A DNA stretch of 64,000 nucleotides from CADCWK01 sp035944555 (GTDB taxonomy: Bacteria; Chloroflexota; Chloroflexia; Thermomicrobiales; UBA6265). The notes under the pieces were generated by a model. It made no database searches. It was given only the letters and a program-made list of their open reading frames with translations, and had not been told where the DNA came from. The translations under genes were made by a program, and so were the position numbers. Of the stretch, positions 54,333 to 63,097 are shown in pieces; positions within the stretch are counted from its first letter, which is position 1; each line of letters starts with the position of its first letter. Location: contig DASZAY010000015.1 in the NCBI GenBank assembly GCA_035944555.1, positions 25,692 through 89,691 of the forward strand. The letters are read 5' to 3'.

Positions 54333-55856
54333 GTGCCAATCGAGGAGGGAGTGACCGGGGGCCGTGGGCGAGCCGACCTGCCGATCAGCCTGCCGCCGAT
54401 TGACCGCGCCAGTGCCCGGTCGTTGCAGGAGCAGCTCTACGACGGCCTGCGATCGGCCATCCTCACCGGGCAACTGCGCGGTGGAGTGCGTATCCCGGCC
54501 TCCCGCCGCCTGGCAACCGATCTGGGCATCTCACGGAACACCGTCACCCTGGCGGTGGAGCAGCTCGTCGCCGAGGGCTTTCTCGAAGCGCGCGTCGGGG
54601 CGGGGACGTTCGTCGCGTCGACAGTACCGGACCACCTCGTCACGTCGGGTACAGGGCGTTCGGCTGGTCCTGGCACCCACGCACTCACGCTTTCCCGACG
54701 CGGTCGGCTCATGACCGGGCCGGCTCTCTCCCGTCGCCGATCGGACTTCCCACGCGCGTTCTGGCCCGGCATCGCCGCTCCCGAGTCATTCCCCGCGGCG
54801 AGCTGGAGCCGGTTGATCCGGCGGCATACCCAGCGGGCAGACCGCGAACTGCTGGGCTATGGCGATCCCGCCGGCTACCGTCCCCTGCAGGAAGCGATCG
54901 CCGGATACCTCGCGACGACCCGCGGCGTCCGCTGCGACGCCGACCGAGTAATCGTGGTCGGTGGGTCGCAGGCGGCCCTAAATCTCTGCGCCCGCCTGCT
55001 TCTCGATCCGGACGATATCGCCGCCATCGAAGATCCGGGCTATCCACCAGCCCGCGAGGCGTTCGCCGGGGCCGGGGCGTCGGTGCTACCAGTTCCCGTC
55101 GATGCGGGCGGTCTGGTGGTAACCCGGCTCCACGAAGCGTCCGGGGTCCGCCTCGTCTACACGACACCGTCTCACCAGTTCCCGACCGGCGCAACGATGG
55201 GTATCGAGCGGCGACTGGCGCTGCTCGACTGGGCACGGATGGCTGGTGCCTGGATCCTCGAGGATGACTACGACGGAGAGTTCCGCTACGCCGGTCGGCC
55301 GCTCCCCGCACTCCAGGGACTGGATAGCGATGACCGCGTCATCTACGTCGGGACGTTCAGCAAGGTCCTTGCACCGGGTTTACAGATCGGATACCTCGTC
55401 GTTCCACCGCAATTCTCCGACTCGTTCGCCGCCGCCCGCGCGCAGGAGGATCGTGGCGCACCGGCACTGGAGCAGGCGGCGCTCGCCGATCTGATCATGG
55501 AAGGTGGGTTCGAGCGTCATGTCCGCCGGACCCGGATGCTCTACGCCGAACGACAGGCCGCCTTCATCAGCGAGGTGAACCGCCAGTTGCCCGGATTGAT
55601 CGACGTCCGGCCGGCGGCGGCGGGGATGCATCTTCTCGGGCTGCTTCCGTCAGGGACAAACGCCGAAGAGGTCAGCCGGCTCGCCGCCCCTCCCCTGCGC
55701 GTCGCCGCCCCAGCCCTCTCCACCTACGCGGTGGCGACGCCCGTCCCGCCAGCCCTGCTCCTGGGATACGCCGCCGCCGGGACGGATGAGATGCGCGCCG
55801 GAGTTCACGACCTCGGGGTCGTGCTCAGGACGCTGGCGCGGCGGACCCGGACCTAG
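54333..55856 (+). CDS. MocR-type PLP-dependent GntR-family regulator
   Basis: A 507-residue regulator. The N-terminal winged helix is GntR-type (LQEQLYDGLRSAILTGQL, then SRRLATDLGISRNTVTLAVEQL). A fold type I aminotransferase-like domain follows, with the PLP lysine K344 in YVGTFSKVLAPGL and aspartate in EDPGYP. Such PdxR/MocR proteins usually control pyridoxal or amino-acid metabolism genes next door. Here the neighbours are rpoD and an empty region, so the target is unknown. GTG start with AAGGA upstream. The stop overlaps the convergent rpoD stop by four bases. Confidence 0.92.
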   Translation: MPIEEGVTGGRGRADLPISLPPIDRASARSLQEQLYDGLRSAILTGQLRGGVRIPASRRLATDLGISRNTVTLAVEQLVAEGFLEARVGAGTFVASTVPDHLVTSGTGRSAGPGTHALTLSRRGRLMTGPALSRRRSDFPRAFWPGIAAPESFPAASWSRLIRRHTQRADRELLGYGDPAGYRPLQEAIAGYLATTRGVRCDADRVIVVGGSQAALNLCARLLLDPDDIAAIEDPGYPPAREAFAGAGASVLPVPVDAGGLVVTRLHEASGVRLVYTTPSHQFPTGATMGIERRLALLDWARMAGAWILEDDYDGEFRYAGRPLPALQGLDSDDRVIYVGTFSKVLAPGLQIGYLVVPPQFSDSFAAARAQEDRGAPALEQAALADLIMEGGFERHVRRTRMLYAERQAAFISEVNRQLPGLIDVRPAAAGMHLLGLLPSGTNAEEVSRLAAPPLRVAAPALSTYAVATPVPPALLLGYAAAGTDEMRAGVHDLGVVLRTLARRTRT

Positions 55857-57448
55857 TCGAGATAGTCCTCGAGGCGCTGGCGACGCTGCGGCTGGCGAAG
55901 TTTCCGGAGCGCCTTGGCCTCGATCTGCCGGATGCGTTCCCGCGTGACGCTGAACTCCCGACCGACCTCCTCCAGCGTCTTGGAACGGCCGTCATCCAGC
56001 CCGAAGCGCATCACGATGACCTGGCGCTCCCGCTCGGACAACTCCTCCAGGACATGGGCCATCTGCTCAGACAGTAGCGCGTTCGCGGCAGCATCAGGCG
56101 GCGCGATGGCGCTGTGGTCCTCGATGAAGTCACCGAGCGACGAATCGTCCTCATCACCGACGGGCATCCCGAGCGAGACCGGCTCCTGGCTGATCTTCAG
56201 GACCTCGCGGACCCGCTCCGGCGTCATCTCCATCGCGGCGCCGATTTCCTCGGAAGTTGGCTCACGGCCTAGTTCCTGGTGCAGACGGCGCGAGGTCCGA
56301 ACAACCCGGTTAATGGTCTCGACCATATGGACGGGGATCCGGATTGTTCGGGCTTGGTCGGCGATGGCCCGGCTGATCGCCTGACGGATCCACCACGTCG
56401 CATAGGTACTGAACCGGAAGCCTTTGTGATGCTGGAACTTCTCGACCGCGCGGATCAGGCCCAGGTTGCCCTCCTGGACCAGGTCGAGCATCGTCATGCC
56501 GCGCCCGACGTACTTCTTCGCCACGGAGACAACCAGCCGCAGGTTGGCCTCGGTAAGTGCCACTTTGGCCTGCGTCCCGTCGACGATGCGCTGGTCGAAG
56601 CCGCGCTGGATCTGGCGGCTGCTGCGCTCGCACAGACGGCGGACCGTGTCCTCATCCAGCCAGCCATCCGAGACGACTTCCAGCCGGTCCTGGATGGCTG
56701 CTGGCAGGAGATCCCATTCGACCTGCCGTAGCCGGAGCGATTCCTCGAACTGCTCCCGGCTCAGTCCCAGCCCGGCCGCGACCGATGCTGGCAGCCCCTC
56801 GGCGAACCGGGTCAGCGGCAGGACGGAGCGGAGCACCTCGGAGCGCGGAGCGCCCGCGACGGCGTCACCTGACGCCGCCGACATGGCATCGACGTGGGGC
56901 CAGCCGTCCCGGAACGCCCGGTAGATCTCCAGCGTGACCGTGACTCCATCGCCGTCGGCCCCGTCCCGCTGCCGCACGACCTGTCGTACCTGGCTGATGT
57001 AGAGCCCGCGCTCCATCGCCATCGACAGTTCGACTTCCTGCTTCGCGGTGAGCAGGGGGACCCGACCGATCTCCCGGAGATACATCCGGACCGGATCTTC
57101 GATCGACTGCTGGATCGCGTCGTCGGTTGCCCGGAACGTCTCGAGCGCGTCCTCATCGCGCGTCGGACGGGTGTCACTCGGCGGGATGACCAGGAGATCG
57201 ACCGTCTCGATCCCTTCGACCGCCGAGTCGAGATCGTCACGCGGCGTCGCGATGACGAGACTCTCGTTCAGCACGTCGGACGGCAGGTCGCCGTTGTCCC
57301 GATCGATCGGGGTATCGACCAGCTCGTCGAGCTCGACGTCCGTGAACTCCTCCGGGGACGTCTCATCGGACGCATCGCCGGCAACGGCATCAGCGTCGGC
57401 GGGCGTCCGGGTCTGGTCCGGGCGGGGCTGTCTGCGTTCTCGCGGCAT
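55853..57448 (-). CDS. rpoD: Primary sigma factor RpoD (sigma-70)
   Basis: A 531-residue principal sigma factor. The acidic N terminus is variable, region 1.2 is around PVRMYLREIGRVPLLT, region 2 contains NLRLVVSVAKKYVGRGM and FRFSTYATWWIRQAISRAI, region 3 has RIPVHMVETINR and region 4 has the helix-turn-helix TLEEVGREFSVTRERIRQIEAKALRKLR. The frame is open 106 codons upstream, but AGGGACC before ATG 57448 and the start of sigma-like sequence favour this start. It ends four bases into the MocR gene on the other strand. Confidence 0.95.
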   Translation of the reverse strand: MPRERRQPRPDQTRTPADADAVAGDASDETSPEEFTDVELDELVDTPIDRDNGDLPSDVLNESLVIATPRDDLDSAVEGIETVDLLVIPPSDTRPTRDEDALETFRATDDAIQQSIEDPVRMYLREIGRVPLLTAKQEVELSMAMERGLYISQVRQVVRQRDGADGDGVTVTLEIYRAFRDGWPHVDAMSAASGDAVAGAPRSEVLRSVLPLTRFAEGLPASVAAGLGLSREQFEESLRLRQVEWDLLPAAIQDRLEVVSDGWLDEDTVRRLCERSSRQIQRGFDQRIVDGTQAKVALTEANLRLVVSVAKKYVGRGMTMLDLVQEGNLGLIRAVEKFQHHKGFRFSTYATWWIRQAISRAIADQARTIRIPVHMVETINRVVRTSRRLHQELGREPTSEEIGAAMEMTPERVREVLKISQEPVSLGMPVGDEDDSSLGDFIEDHSAIAPPDAAANALLSEQMAHVLEELSERERQVIVMRFGLDDGRSKTLEEVGREFSVTRERIRQIEAKALRKLRQPQRRQRLEDYLD

Positions 57449-57665
57449 CTGGTCCCTGGGGTGGTCTTCCGGGCCGCGGCTGCGGCGGACGGTCGCCCGG
57501 TCGTCGGGAAGGGTCGGGTCTTGGATCGAGATCCGGAAAGCGACTGATCGACCGGATACGGCGGGGACGGGTGAAAGGCGGATGGCAGATCGGTTTGAGG
57601 GTCTGTGTACGCTACTACGGGCGCCCGAACGCTGCAACGTGCGTGCGGTCTGCCCCACCCGTCGC

Positions 57666-58997
57666 CTAGCTGATCGACGAGGGTACCCGCGCCGGCGGCA
57701 GGATCTCGGCCGAGAGCAGGTCGGCGTAGGTCTCGCGGCGACGGACCAGCCGCGCCAAGCCGCCATTGACCAGGACGATCGCCGGGCGTGTCGCCATGTT
57801 GTAGTTGCTGGCCATCGCCATGCAGTAGGCGCCGGCCGCCGGGACCGCCAGCAACTCGCCCCGCTCGACTGGCGGGAGCATCGCCCCCTCGATCAGGATG
57901 TCGCCGGACTCGCAGTACTTGCCGGCGACCGTCACCGGCGACAGTCCGTCCCCGGGCATCGGCCGACCGGCCAGCTCGATGTGGTACCGGGCGCCATAGA
58001 GGGTCGGCCGGATATTGTCGGCCATCCCCCCATCGACGGAGAGGAAGGTACGGACTCCGGGGATGACCTTTGTCTCGCCGGCGGAGTAGACGGCGACGCC
58101 CGCCCGTCCGACCATCGAACGGCCCGGTTCCACCACGAGCGCCGGCTCAGCCAGCCCGTGCCGCGCGCACGCCTCCCTGATGGTCCTCGCCACTTCCGCT
58201 GCCCAATCCTCGACGGTTGCGGCAACCTGGTCCGGCTCGTAGGCGATCCCGAAGCCGCCCCCGGGGCTGACGATTTCCAGCTCGACCCCGTACTTCCCAC
58301 GCATCGCGGCCCCGAAGCCAAGCAGCGCGTCGACCGCCATCGCGTAGGCGTCCGGCTCGAACAACTGTGAACCGATATGGGCGTGGTAGCCGCGCAGCCG
58401 CAGCCCCGGTGCGGCCTGCATGGCGGCGACTGCGCGCTCGGCGTCACCGGTTGAGATGGGCAGGCCGAACTTGGAATCCAGGTGGCCGGTCCGGATCTTG
58501 TCATGAGTATGCGTGTCGATACCCGGGTTCAGGCGGAGCAGGCAATCGACGTTTTTCCCGGCATTCGTCGCGACGGAAGACAGCAGGTCGATCTCCCCCA
58601 GGTTGTCGACGATGACCAGTCCGACCCCGGCCTCGACTGCCTCCTGCAACTCAGCGACGCTCTTGTTGTTGCCGTGGAAGGTGATCTCACTGGCCGGCAC
58701 CCCGGCGGCAAGCCCGGCGTAGAGCTCGCCACCGGAAACGACGTCGAGCCCGAGCCTCTCGTCATGCAGGACGGCAACGATGCCAGGCGACAGGAGCGCC
58801 TTGCCGGCATAGACGACCCGGCTGTCAGGGTAGACGGCCGCGAACGCCTCCCGTACCCGCCTGGCCTGCGACCGCAGGGTCGCTTCGTCATAGACGTAGA
58901 GCGGTGTGCCGAAGTCGGCCGCAAGGTCGGGCAGCGAGACGCCACCAAGCTGCATCACGCCCTGATCATCGCGGTGGAACGTGTCGGGCCAGAGCAT
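57666..58997 (-). CDS. lysA: Diaminopimelate decarboxylase
   Basis: A 443-residue alanine-racemase-fold PLP enzyme making lysine from meso-diaminopimelate. The PLP lysine is K66 in YAGKALLS. GGGFGIAY and RTFLSVDGG follow, and the catalytic Cys/Tyr region has KYCESGDILIEG and AAGAYCMAMASNYN. Length fits. AGGAGG stands before ATG 58997. It is transcribed from the same strand as rpoD but with 217 bases between. Confidence 0.95.
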   Translation of the reverse strand: MLWPDTFHRDDQGVMQLGGVSLPDLAADFGTPLYVYDEATLRSQARRVREAFAAVYPDSRVVYAGKALLSPGIVAVLHDERLGLDVVSGGELYAGLAAGVPASEITFHGNNKSVAELQEAVEAGVGLVIVDNLGEIDLLSSVATNAGKNVDCLLRLNPGIDTHTHDKIRTGHLDSKFGLPISTGDAERAVAAMQAAPGLRLRGYHAHIGSQLFEPDAYAMAVDALLGFGAAMRGKYGVELEIVSPGGGFGIAYEPDQVAATVEDWAAEVARTIREACARHGLAEPALVVEPGRSMVGRAGVAVYSAGETKVIPGVRTFLSVDGGMADNIRPTLYGARYHIELAGRPMPGDGLSPVTVAGKYCESGDILIEGAMLPPVERGELLAVPAAGAYCMAMASNYNMATRPAIVLVNGGLARLVRRRETYADLLSAEILPPARVPSSIS

Positions 58998-59278
58998 CGA
59001 CGACCTCCTCGGGCACGGATCTGCTTCCCGGGCGAGCCGGGCGGGAACGGAGGGAGCGTGAAGGGGTCAGTATACTGTCCGCTGATCCGGGCCGAATCCG
59101 GGCGTCATCCGGATCAGCACGTGTGCGCCCCATCAGCCGGGCGCACCGGAACGACGATCGTACGAGGCACGAGGACCATGTAGCGCCACGCCGGTACCGA
59201 TCTGATCATCGTTCCCGCCCGGTCGTCCGCCCGACGGCCACGGGAACACCGACGCGACGCGACGTGGAGAACCCGCAC

Positions 59279-61435
59279 ATGGCCAACATCCCCATCCTGA
59301 CGGTCGACAAGCTCGCCAAGAGCTATGGCGCCTTCGACGTCTTCAAGGACATCACGTTCCAGGTCGCCGAGAAGCAGCACGTCGCGCTCGTCGGCGTGAA
59401 CGGCGCCGGGAAGAGCACGATCCTCCGCATCATCGCCGGAGTCGAGGAGTCGTCCGGCGGCACGATCACGCCCCTGCCGGGACTGCGCATCACCTATCTC
59501 GCCCAGGAGGCCCGGTTCGACAGCGACCGCACGGTTCGCGAGGAGGCACGTGAGGCCTTCGCGGATGTTCTGCGGGCGGGTGACCGAATGCGGGAGATCG
59601 AGGCCGAGATGGGCTCGGCCGGCGACGACGCGCTGGACACCCTCATGGCCGAGTACGACCGGCTCCAGGAGCGGTTCGAGTCCGGCAACGGGTATGACGT
59701 CGAGTTCCGCACCGACGAGGTCCTGCTCGGCCTCGGCTTCCGTCCCGACCAGTTCGACGAGCGCGTCAGCCTCCTGTCCGGCGGGCAAAAGACCCGCGTC
59801 GCGCTCGCCAAGGCGCTGCTGGCGTCGCCGGATCTCCTGCTGCTCGACGAGCCGACCAACCATCTCGACCTGGAGATGCTGGCCTGGCTGGAAGGCTTTC
59901 TCGCCCGCTGGGGCGGCGCCTGCCTGATCGTCTCCCACGACCGCTACTTCCTCGACCGCGTCACCACCCGGACGCTCGACCTGTCGTTTGGTGTGCTCGA
60001 GGACTACCCGGCTCCCTATCAGCGGTACGTCGAACTGAAGAAGGAGCGGATGGCCCGGCGGCTCATCGAGTTCGAGGAGCAGCAGGAGTTCATCGCCCGG
60101 ACCGAGGAATTCATCCGGAAGTACAAGGCCGGCCAGCGCAGTCGCGAGGCCCGCGGGCGCCAGACGCGGCTGGACCGGCTGGAGCGGATCGCCCGGCCAC
60201 GCGAGAACGACACGATCACCCTCAAGATCCCGGTCGGGATCCGGAGCGGCCAGAACGTCATGACCATCGACCGGGTCACGGCCGGGTATGCCGGGACCGA
60301 CCTGGAGGAGGGCGTCATCGATCCCGGCGTCAGCTCCGGTGACGCACCGACTGCTCTCGACCGGATGCTGGGCACGACGCGCGACCCGGGCGACCGGCCG
60401 CAGGTGGCAGTGGCCAACGGACAAGCGGCGACCATCGACGAGGACGCGCCGCAGAAGGTGCTCGTCCGGACCGGCGAGCTCCTCGTCGAGCGTGGTGACC
60501 GGATCGGACTGATTGGCCCGAACGGGTCCGGCAAGACCACCCTCCTCCGCACGCTGGTCGGGATCCTTCCCGCGCTCAAGGGCCGGATCCAGATCGGGGC
60601 CAACGTCCGGATCGGCTACTACGCCCAGACCCACGAGCAGCTGCACCACGATGGCACCCCGCTGTCGGTCATCCTCAACGCGCAACCGATGAGCGAGGAG
60701 GCGGCCCGGACCTACCTGGGCCGGTTCCTGTTCTCCAACGACGATGTCTACAAGCGGGTCGGGTCGCTGTCCGGCGGCGAGCGATCGCGGCTGGCCCTGG
60801 CTGTCCTGCTGCTCCAGCAGGCGAACCTGCTCGTCCTCGACGAGCCGACCAACCACCTGGACATCCACGCCCGCGAGACGCTCGAGGAGATGCTGCGCGA
60901 CTTCGACGGCACGCTGCTGTTCGTCTCCCATGACCGGTATTTCATCGACCGGGTGGCGACGCGGATCTGGGATATCCAGGACGGCCGGGTCAAGGCCTAC
61001 CTGGGCAATTACACCGATCACCAGCGCGCCATCGGCACGCTGACCGACGCGCCGAACACGGGGCAGACCAACGCGCCGCCTGCCGCCCCGAGCGCGCAGC
61101 TTACGGCCGCAGGGTCCAACGGGTCTGGCAACGGCAAGGCGACGGCGTCCGACACTCCGGTGGTGTCCGGGACGTCGCCACAGGCGCAGGCCCGCAAGCT
61201 GGACAACCGGTCCGCCCGCGACGCGCAGCGCAAGCTGACGGCAGCCGAGAAGGACATCTCGCGGCTGGAAGCGCGGCTCAACGAGCTGAGCGAGGCGATG
61301 GCTATCGCGGGGGTTGACGGCGACGGCGAGGCGATCCAGCGCCTGTCCCAGGAGTACGCACGGAGTCAGTCCGACCTCGAGGACGCCTACGCGAGGTGGG
61401 AAGACGCCACCGCCGCGATGGAGCCGGTCGCCTGA
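59279..61435 (+). CDS. ABC-F family ATPase (Uup/EttA-like ribosome-associated)
   Basis: A 718-residue cytosolic protein with two nucleotide-binding domains and no membrane domain. The first has Walker A GVNGAGKST, signature LLSGGQKTR and Walker B LLLDEPTNHLD. The second has GPNGSGKTT, SLSGGERSR and LVLDEPTNHLD. The long linker between them is the ABC-F P-site tRNA-interaction region, with a 60-residue insert. A C-terminal coiled coil (ISRLEARLNELSEAM) follows, like Uup. ABC-F proteins act on ribosomes or give antibiotic resistance. GGAGA precedes ATG 59279, and the longer open frame is unsupported. coaE follows after 34 bases. Confidence 0.92.
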   Translation: MANIPILTVDKLAKSYGAFDVFKDITFQVAEKQHVALVGVNGAGKSTILRIIAGVEESSGGTITPLPGLRITYLAQEARFDSDRTVREEAREAFADVLRAGDRMREIEAEMGSAGDDALDTLMAEYDRLQERFESGNGYDVEFRTDEVLLGLGFRPDQFDERVSLLSGGQKTRVALAKALLASPDLLLLDEPTNHLDLEMLAWLEGFLARWGGACLIVSHDRYFLDRVTTRTLDLSFGVLEDYPAPYQRYVELKKERMARRLIEFEEQQEFIARTEEFIRKYKAGQRSREARGRQTRLDRLERIARPRENDTITLKIPVGIRSGQNVMTIDRVTAGYAGTDLEEGVIDPGVSSGDAPTALDRMLGTTRDPGDRPQVAVANGQAATIDEDAPQKVLVRTGELLVERGDRIGLIGPNGSGKTTLLRTLVGILPALKGRIQIGANVRIGYYAQTHEQLHHDGTPLSVILNAQPMSEEAARTYLGRFLFSNDDVYKRVGSLSGGERSRLALAVLLLQQANLLVLDEPTNHLDIHARETLEEMLRDFDGTLLFVSHDRYFIDRVATRIWDIQDGRVKAYLGNYTDHQRAIGTLTDAPNTGQTNAPPAAPSAQLTAAGSNGSGNGKATASDTPVVSGTSPQAQARKLDNRSARDAQRKLTAAEKDISRLEARLNELSEAMAIAGVDGDGEAIQRLSQEYARSQSDLEDAYARWEDATAAMEPVA

Positions 61436-61469
61436 CCCGGATCGCACACCACCACGGAGGGATGACACG

Positions 61470-62111
61470 ATGACGACCAGGCGACCCTTCAGGCTCGGTG
61501 TCACCGGCGGCATCGCCTCCGGCAAGTCGACGGTCATGCGGCGCCTCGCGGAGCTGGGCGCCGAAACCGTCGATTCCGATGTCACCTACCACGGCCTGAT
61601 CCAGCCGGGTGCCCCCCTGTTCCAGGCCGTCGTCGGCCGCTGGGGCGACCGCGTCGTCGCTCCGGACGGAACCCTGGATCGCAAGGCGCTTGGTGCGATC
61701 GTCTTCGCCAATCCGGACGAACTCGCCGCGCTCGACGCCCTCACCCACCCGACGATCCGGCGAGCCACCGACGCGATGTACGAGGTAAGTACCGCGGAGG
61801 TCTTCGCGGTGGACGCCGTCAAACTGATCGAGAGCGGCCACGCCGACGCCTGCGATGCCGTCTGGCTGGTCGTCGCCGATCCGGAAACGCAGATCCGGCG
61901 GCTCGTCGACCGACGTCGGATCGCACCGGACGATGCCGCCCGCCGCGTCGCCGCCCAGCCACCGGTTGAAGAGAAGATCGACCGGGCCGACACGGTCCTG
62001 CGCAACGACGGAACGGTCCGGGAGCTGATGGCCGCCGTCGATTCCGCCTGGGCGGCGCTGCCGCTCGATGGACCACGCAAAGCCGAGATGGTAGCGGCCG
62101 CTCCGGTCTAG
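61470..62111 (+). CDS. coaE: Dephospho-CoA kinase
   Basis: A 213-residue kinase that phosphorylates the 3' hydroxyl of dephospho-CoA, the last step of CoA synthesis. Walker A is GGIASGKST (13-21), the VDSDVTYHGL and TLDRKALGAIVFANPDELAALD segments follow, and the acceptor-binding HPTIRRATDAM is clear. VDAVKLIESGHADACDAVWLV completes the core. GGAGGG lies upstream; ATG 61462 would stop at once, so 61470 is the start. It lies downstream of the ABC-F gene in the same unit. Confidence 0.94.
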   Translation: MTTRRPFRLGVTGGIASGKSTVMRRLAELGAETVDSDVTYHGLIQPGAPLFQAVVGRWGDRVVAPDGTLDRKALGAIVFANPDELAALDALTHPTIRRATDAMYEVSTAEVFAVDAVKLIESGHADACDAVWLVVADPETQIRRLVDRRRIAPDDAARRVAAQPPVEEKIDRADTVLRNDGTVRELMAAVDSAWAALPLDGPRKAEMVAAAPV

Positions 62112-62192
62112 CGTTCCCTTGTGTTAGTCACTTCCCGTCGGTAAGCTTTGCCCATCATTGGGCTTGCACGATAGCGACAGGAGCACCACCGG

Positions 62193-62834
62193 ATGTCCGA
62201 GCGACCCGATTACCGCGACCTCACGTTCGACGTCTTCTTCGATTTCCAGTGCCCCTTCGTCAACGCCGCCGCGACGTGGCTGCGGGAGGTCGAGGAGCAG
62301 CTCGGCCACCCGCTCAAGGTCACGTGGAGGGCATTCCCGCTGGAGCAGGTCAACAGCAAGGCGGGGGACGACTGGAAGCTCTGGGAGCAGCCGGAGGACT
62401 ACCAGAGCCGGGGGCTGCCGGCGTTCCGCGCCGCGCTCGCTGCCAAGGCCCAGGGCGAGCAGGCCTATCACGGCTTCGTCTGGGCGCTGCTGAATCTGCG
62501 CCACATCGACGGGCACGAGCTGGCCGACCCGGCCACGCTGACCGAGGCCGCCACCCGCGCTGGCCTCGACCTGGACCGCTTCGAGACCGACCGCGCCAAC
62601 CGGGATGCGCTCACCCAGATCGGGACGGACTACACCGACGCGATCGAGCAATATGGCGTCTTCGGCACGCCGACGTTTGTCTTCCCCAATGGGCAGGGCG
62701 CGTATCTGAAGCTCAAGCTGCGCGATGTCCCGACCGGCCCTGAGGCGCTCGCATTCTTCGACCACTTCGTCTCGGTCGTCCGCGACACGCCCAAGGTGAT
62801 GGAAATCAAGCGCCCCAACGGCCCCGTAGTATAA
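62193..62834 (+). CDS. DsbA/FrnE-like thioredoxin-fold oxidoreductase
   Basis: A 213-residue cytosolic protein of the DsbA family. The active site reads DFQCPFVN: C20 is kept, but the second cysteine position is V23, so it cannot form the usual C-x-x-C disulfide. The cis-proline loop FGTPTFVF is intact, and an inserted helical domain lies at about 60-150. Single-cysteine members include glutathione-linked isomerases. CAGGAG precedes the ATG. It is followed by a long hairpin. Confidence 0.85.
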   Translation: MSERPDYRDLTFDVFFDFQCPFVNAAATWLREVEEQLGHPLKVTWRAFPLEQVNSKAGDDWKLWEQPEDYQSRGLPAFRAALAAKAQGEQAYHGFVWALLNLRHIDGHELADPATLTEAATRAGLDLDRFETDRANRDALTQIGTDYTDAIEQYGVFGTPTFVFPNGQGAYLKLKLRDVPTGPEALAFFDHFVSVVRDTPKVMEIKRPNGPVV

Positions 62835-62878
62835 AGCGGACATTCACGCAGGACATTCGTTCACTGATTGAGTTACTG

Positions 62879-62931
62879 CGGCCATCAACTTCGTCGTCAC
62901 CCCGAGTAGGTGACGGCCAAGTTGATGGCCG
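62879..62931 (+). terminator. Long hairpin after the DsbA-like gene
   Basis: A perfect 13-bp outer stem (62879-62891 with 62919-62931) plus a seven-base inner stem (CGTCACC/GGTGACG), followed by TTGTG. It lies 45 bases after the stop. Confidence 0.7.
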
Positions 62932-63071
62932 TTGTGCTGGACCGAATCATCTTCGTGCTCGCGAGCGCCGATGGCTAGTCACTGCCCCCTATTCCGTTGA
63001 TGGACTATGTCGGATAGAATCACCTAGCGCGGAACGACGTGGTGATCTCATAAACGGAGGAGATCGCAAGA

Positions 63072-63092
63072 ATGTTCCACAATTGGAGATAG
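63072..63092 (+). other. Possible six-codon leader peptide ORF
   Basis: ATG at 63072 is preceded by GGAGGAG and reads MFHNWR then stop, ending five bases before the start of the VWA gene at 63098. Translation of it could couple to or tune the VWA gene. It is too short to judge by composition. Confidence 0.25.
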
Positions 63093-63097
63093 GTGCC

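Noticed and set aside
59114..61585. 823-residue open frame antisense to the ABC-F gene
   Set aside because: Shadow frame with no ribosome site or domain; the sense frame has two complete nucleotide-binding domains.
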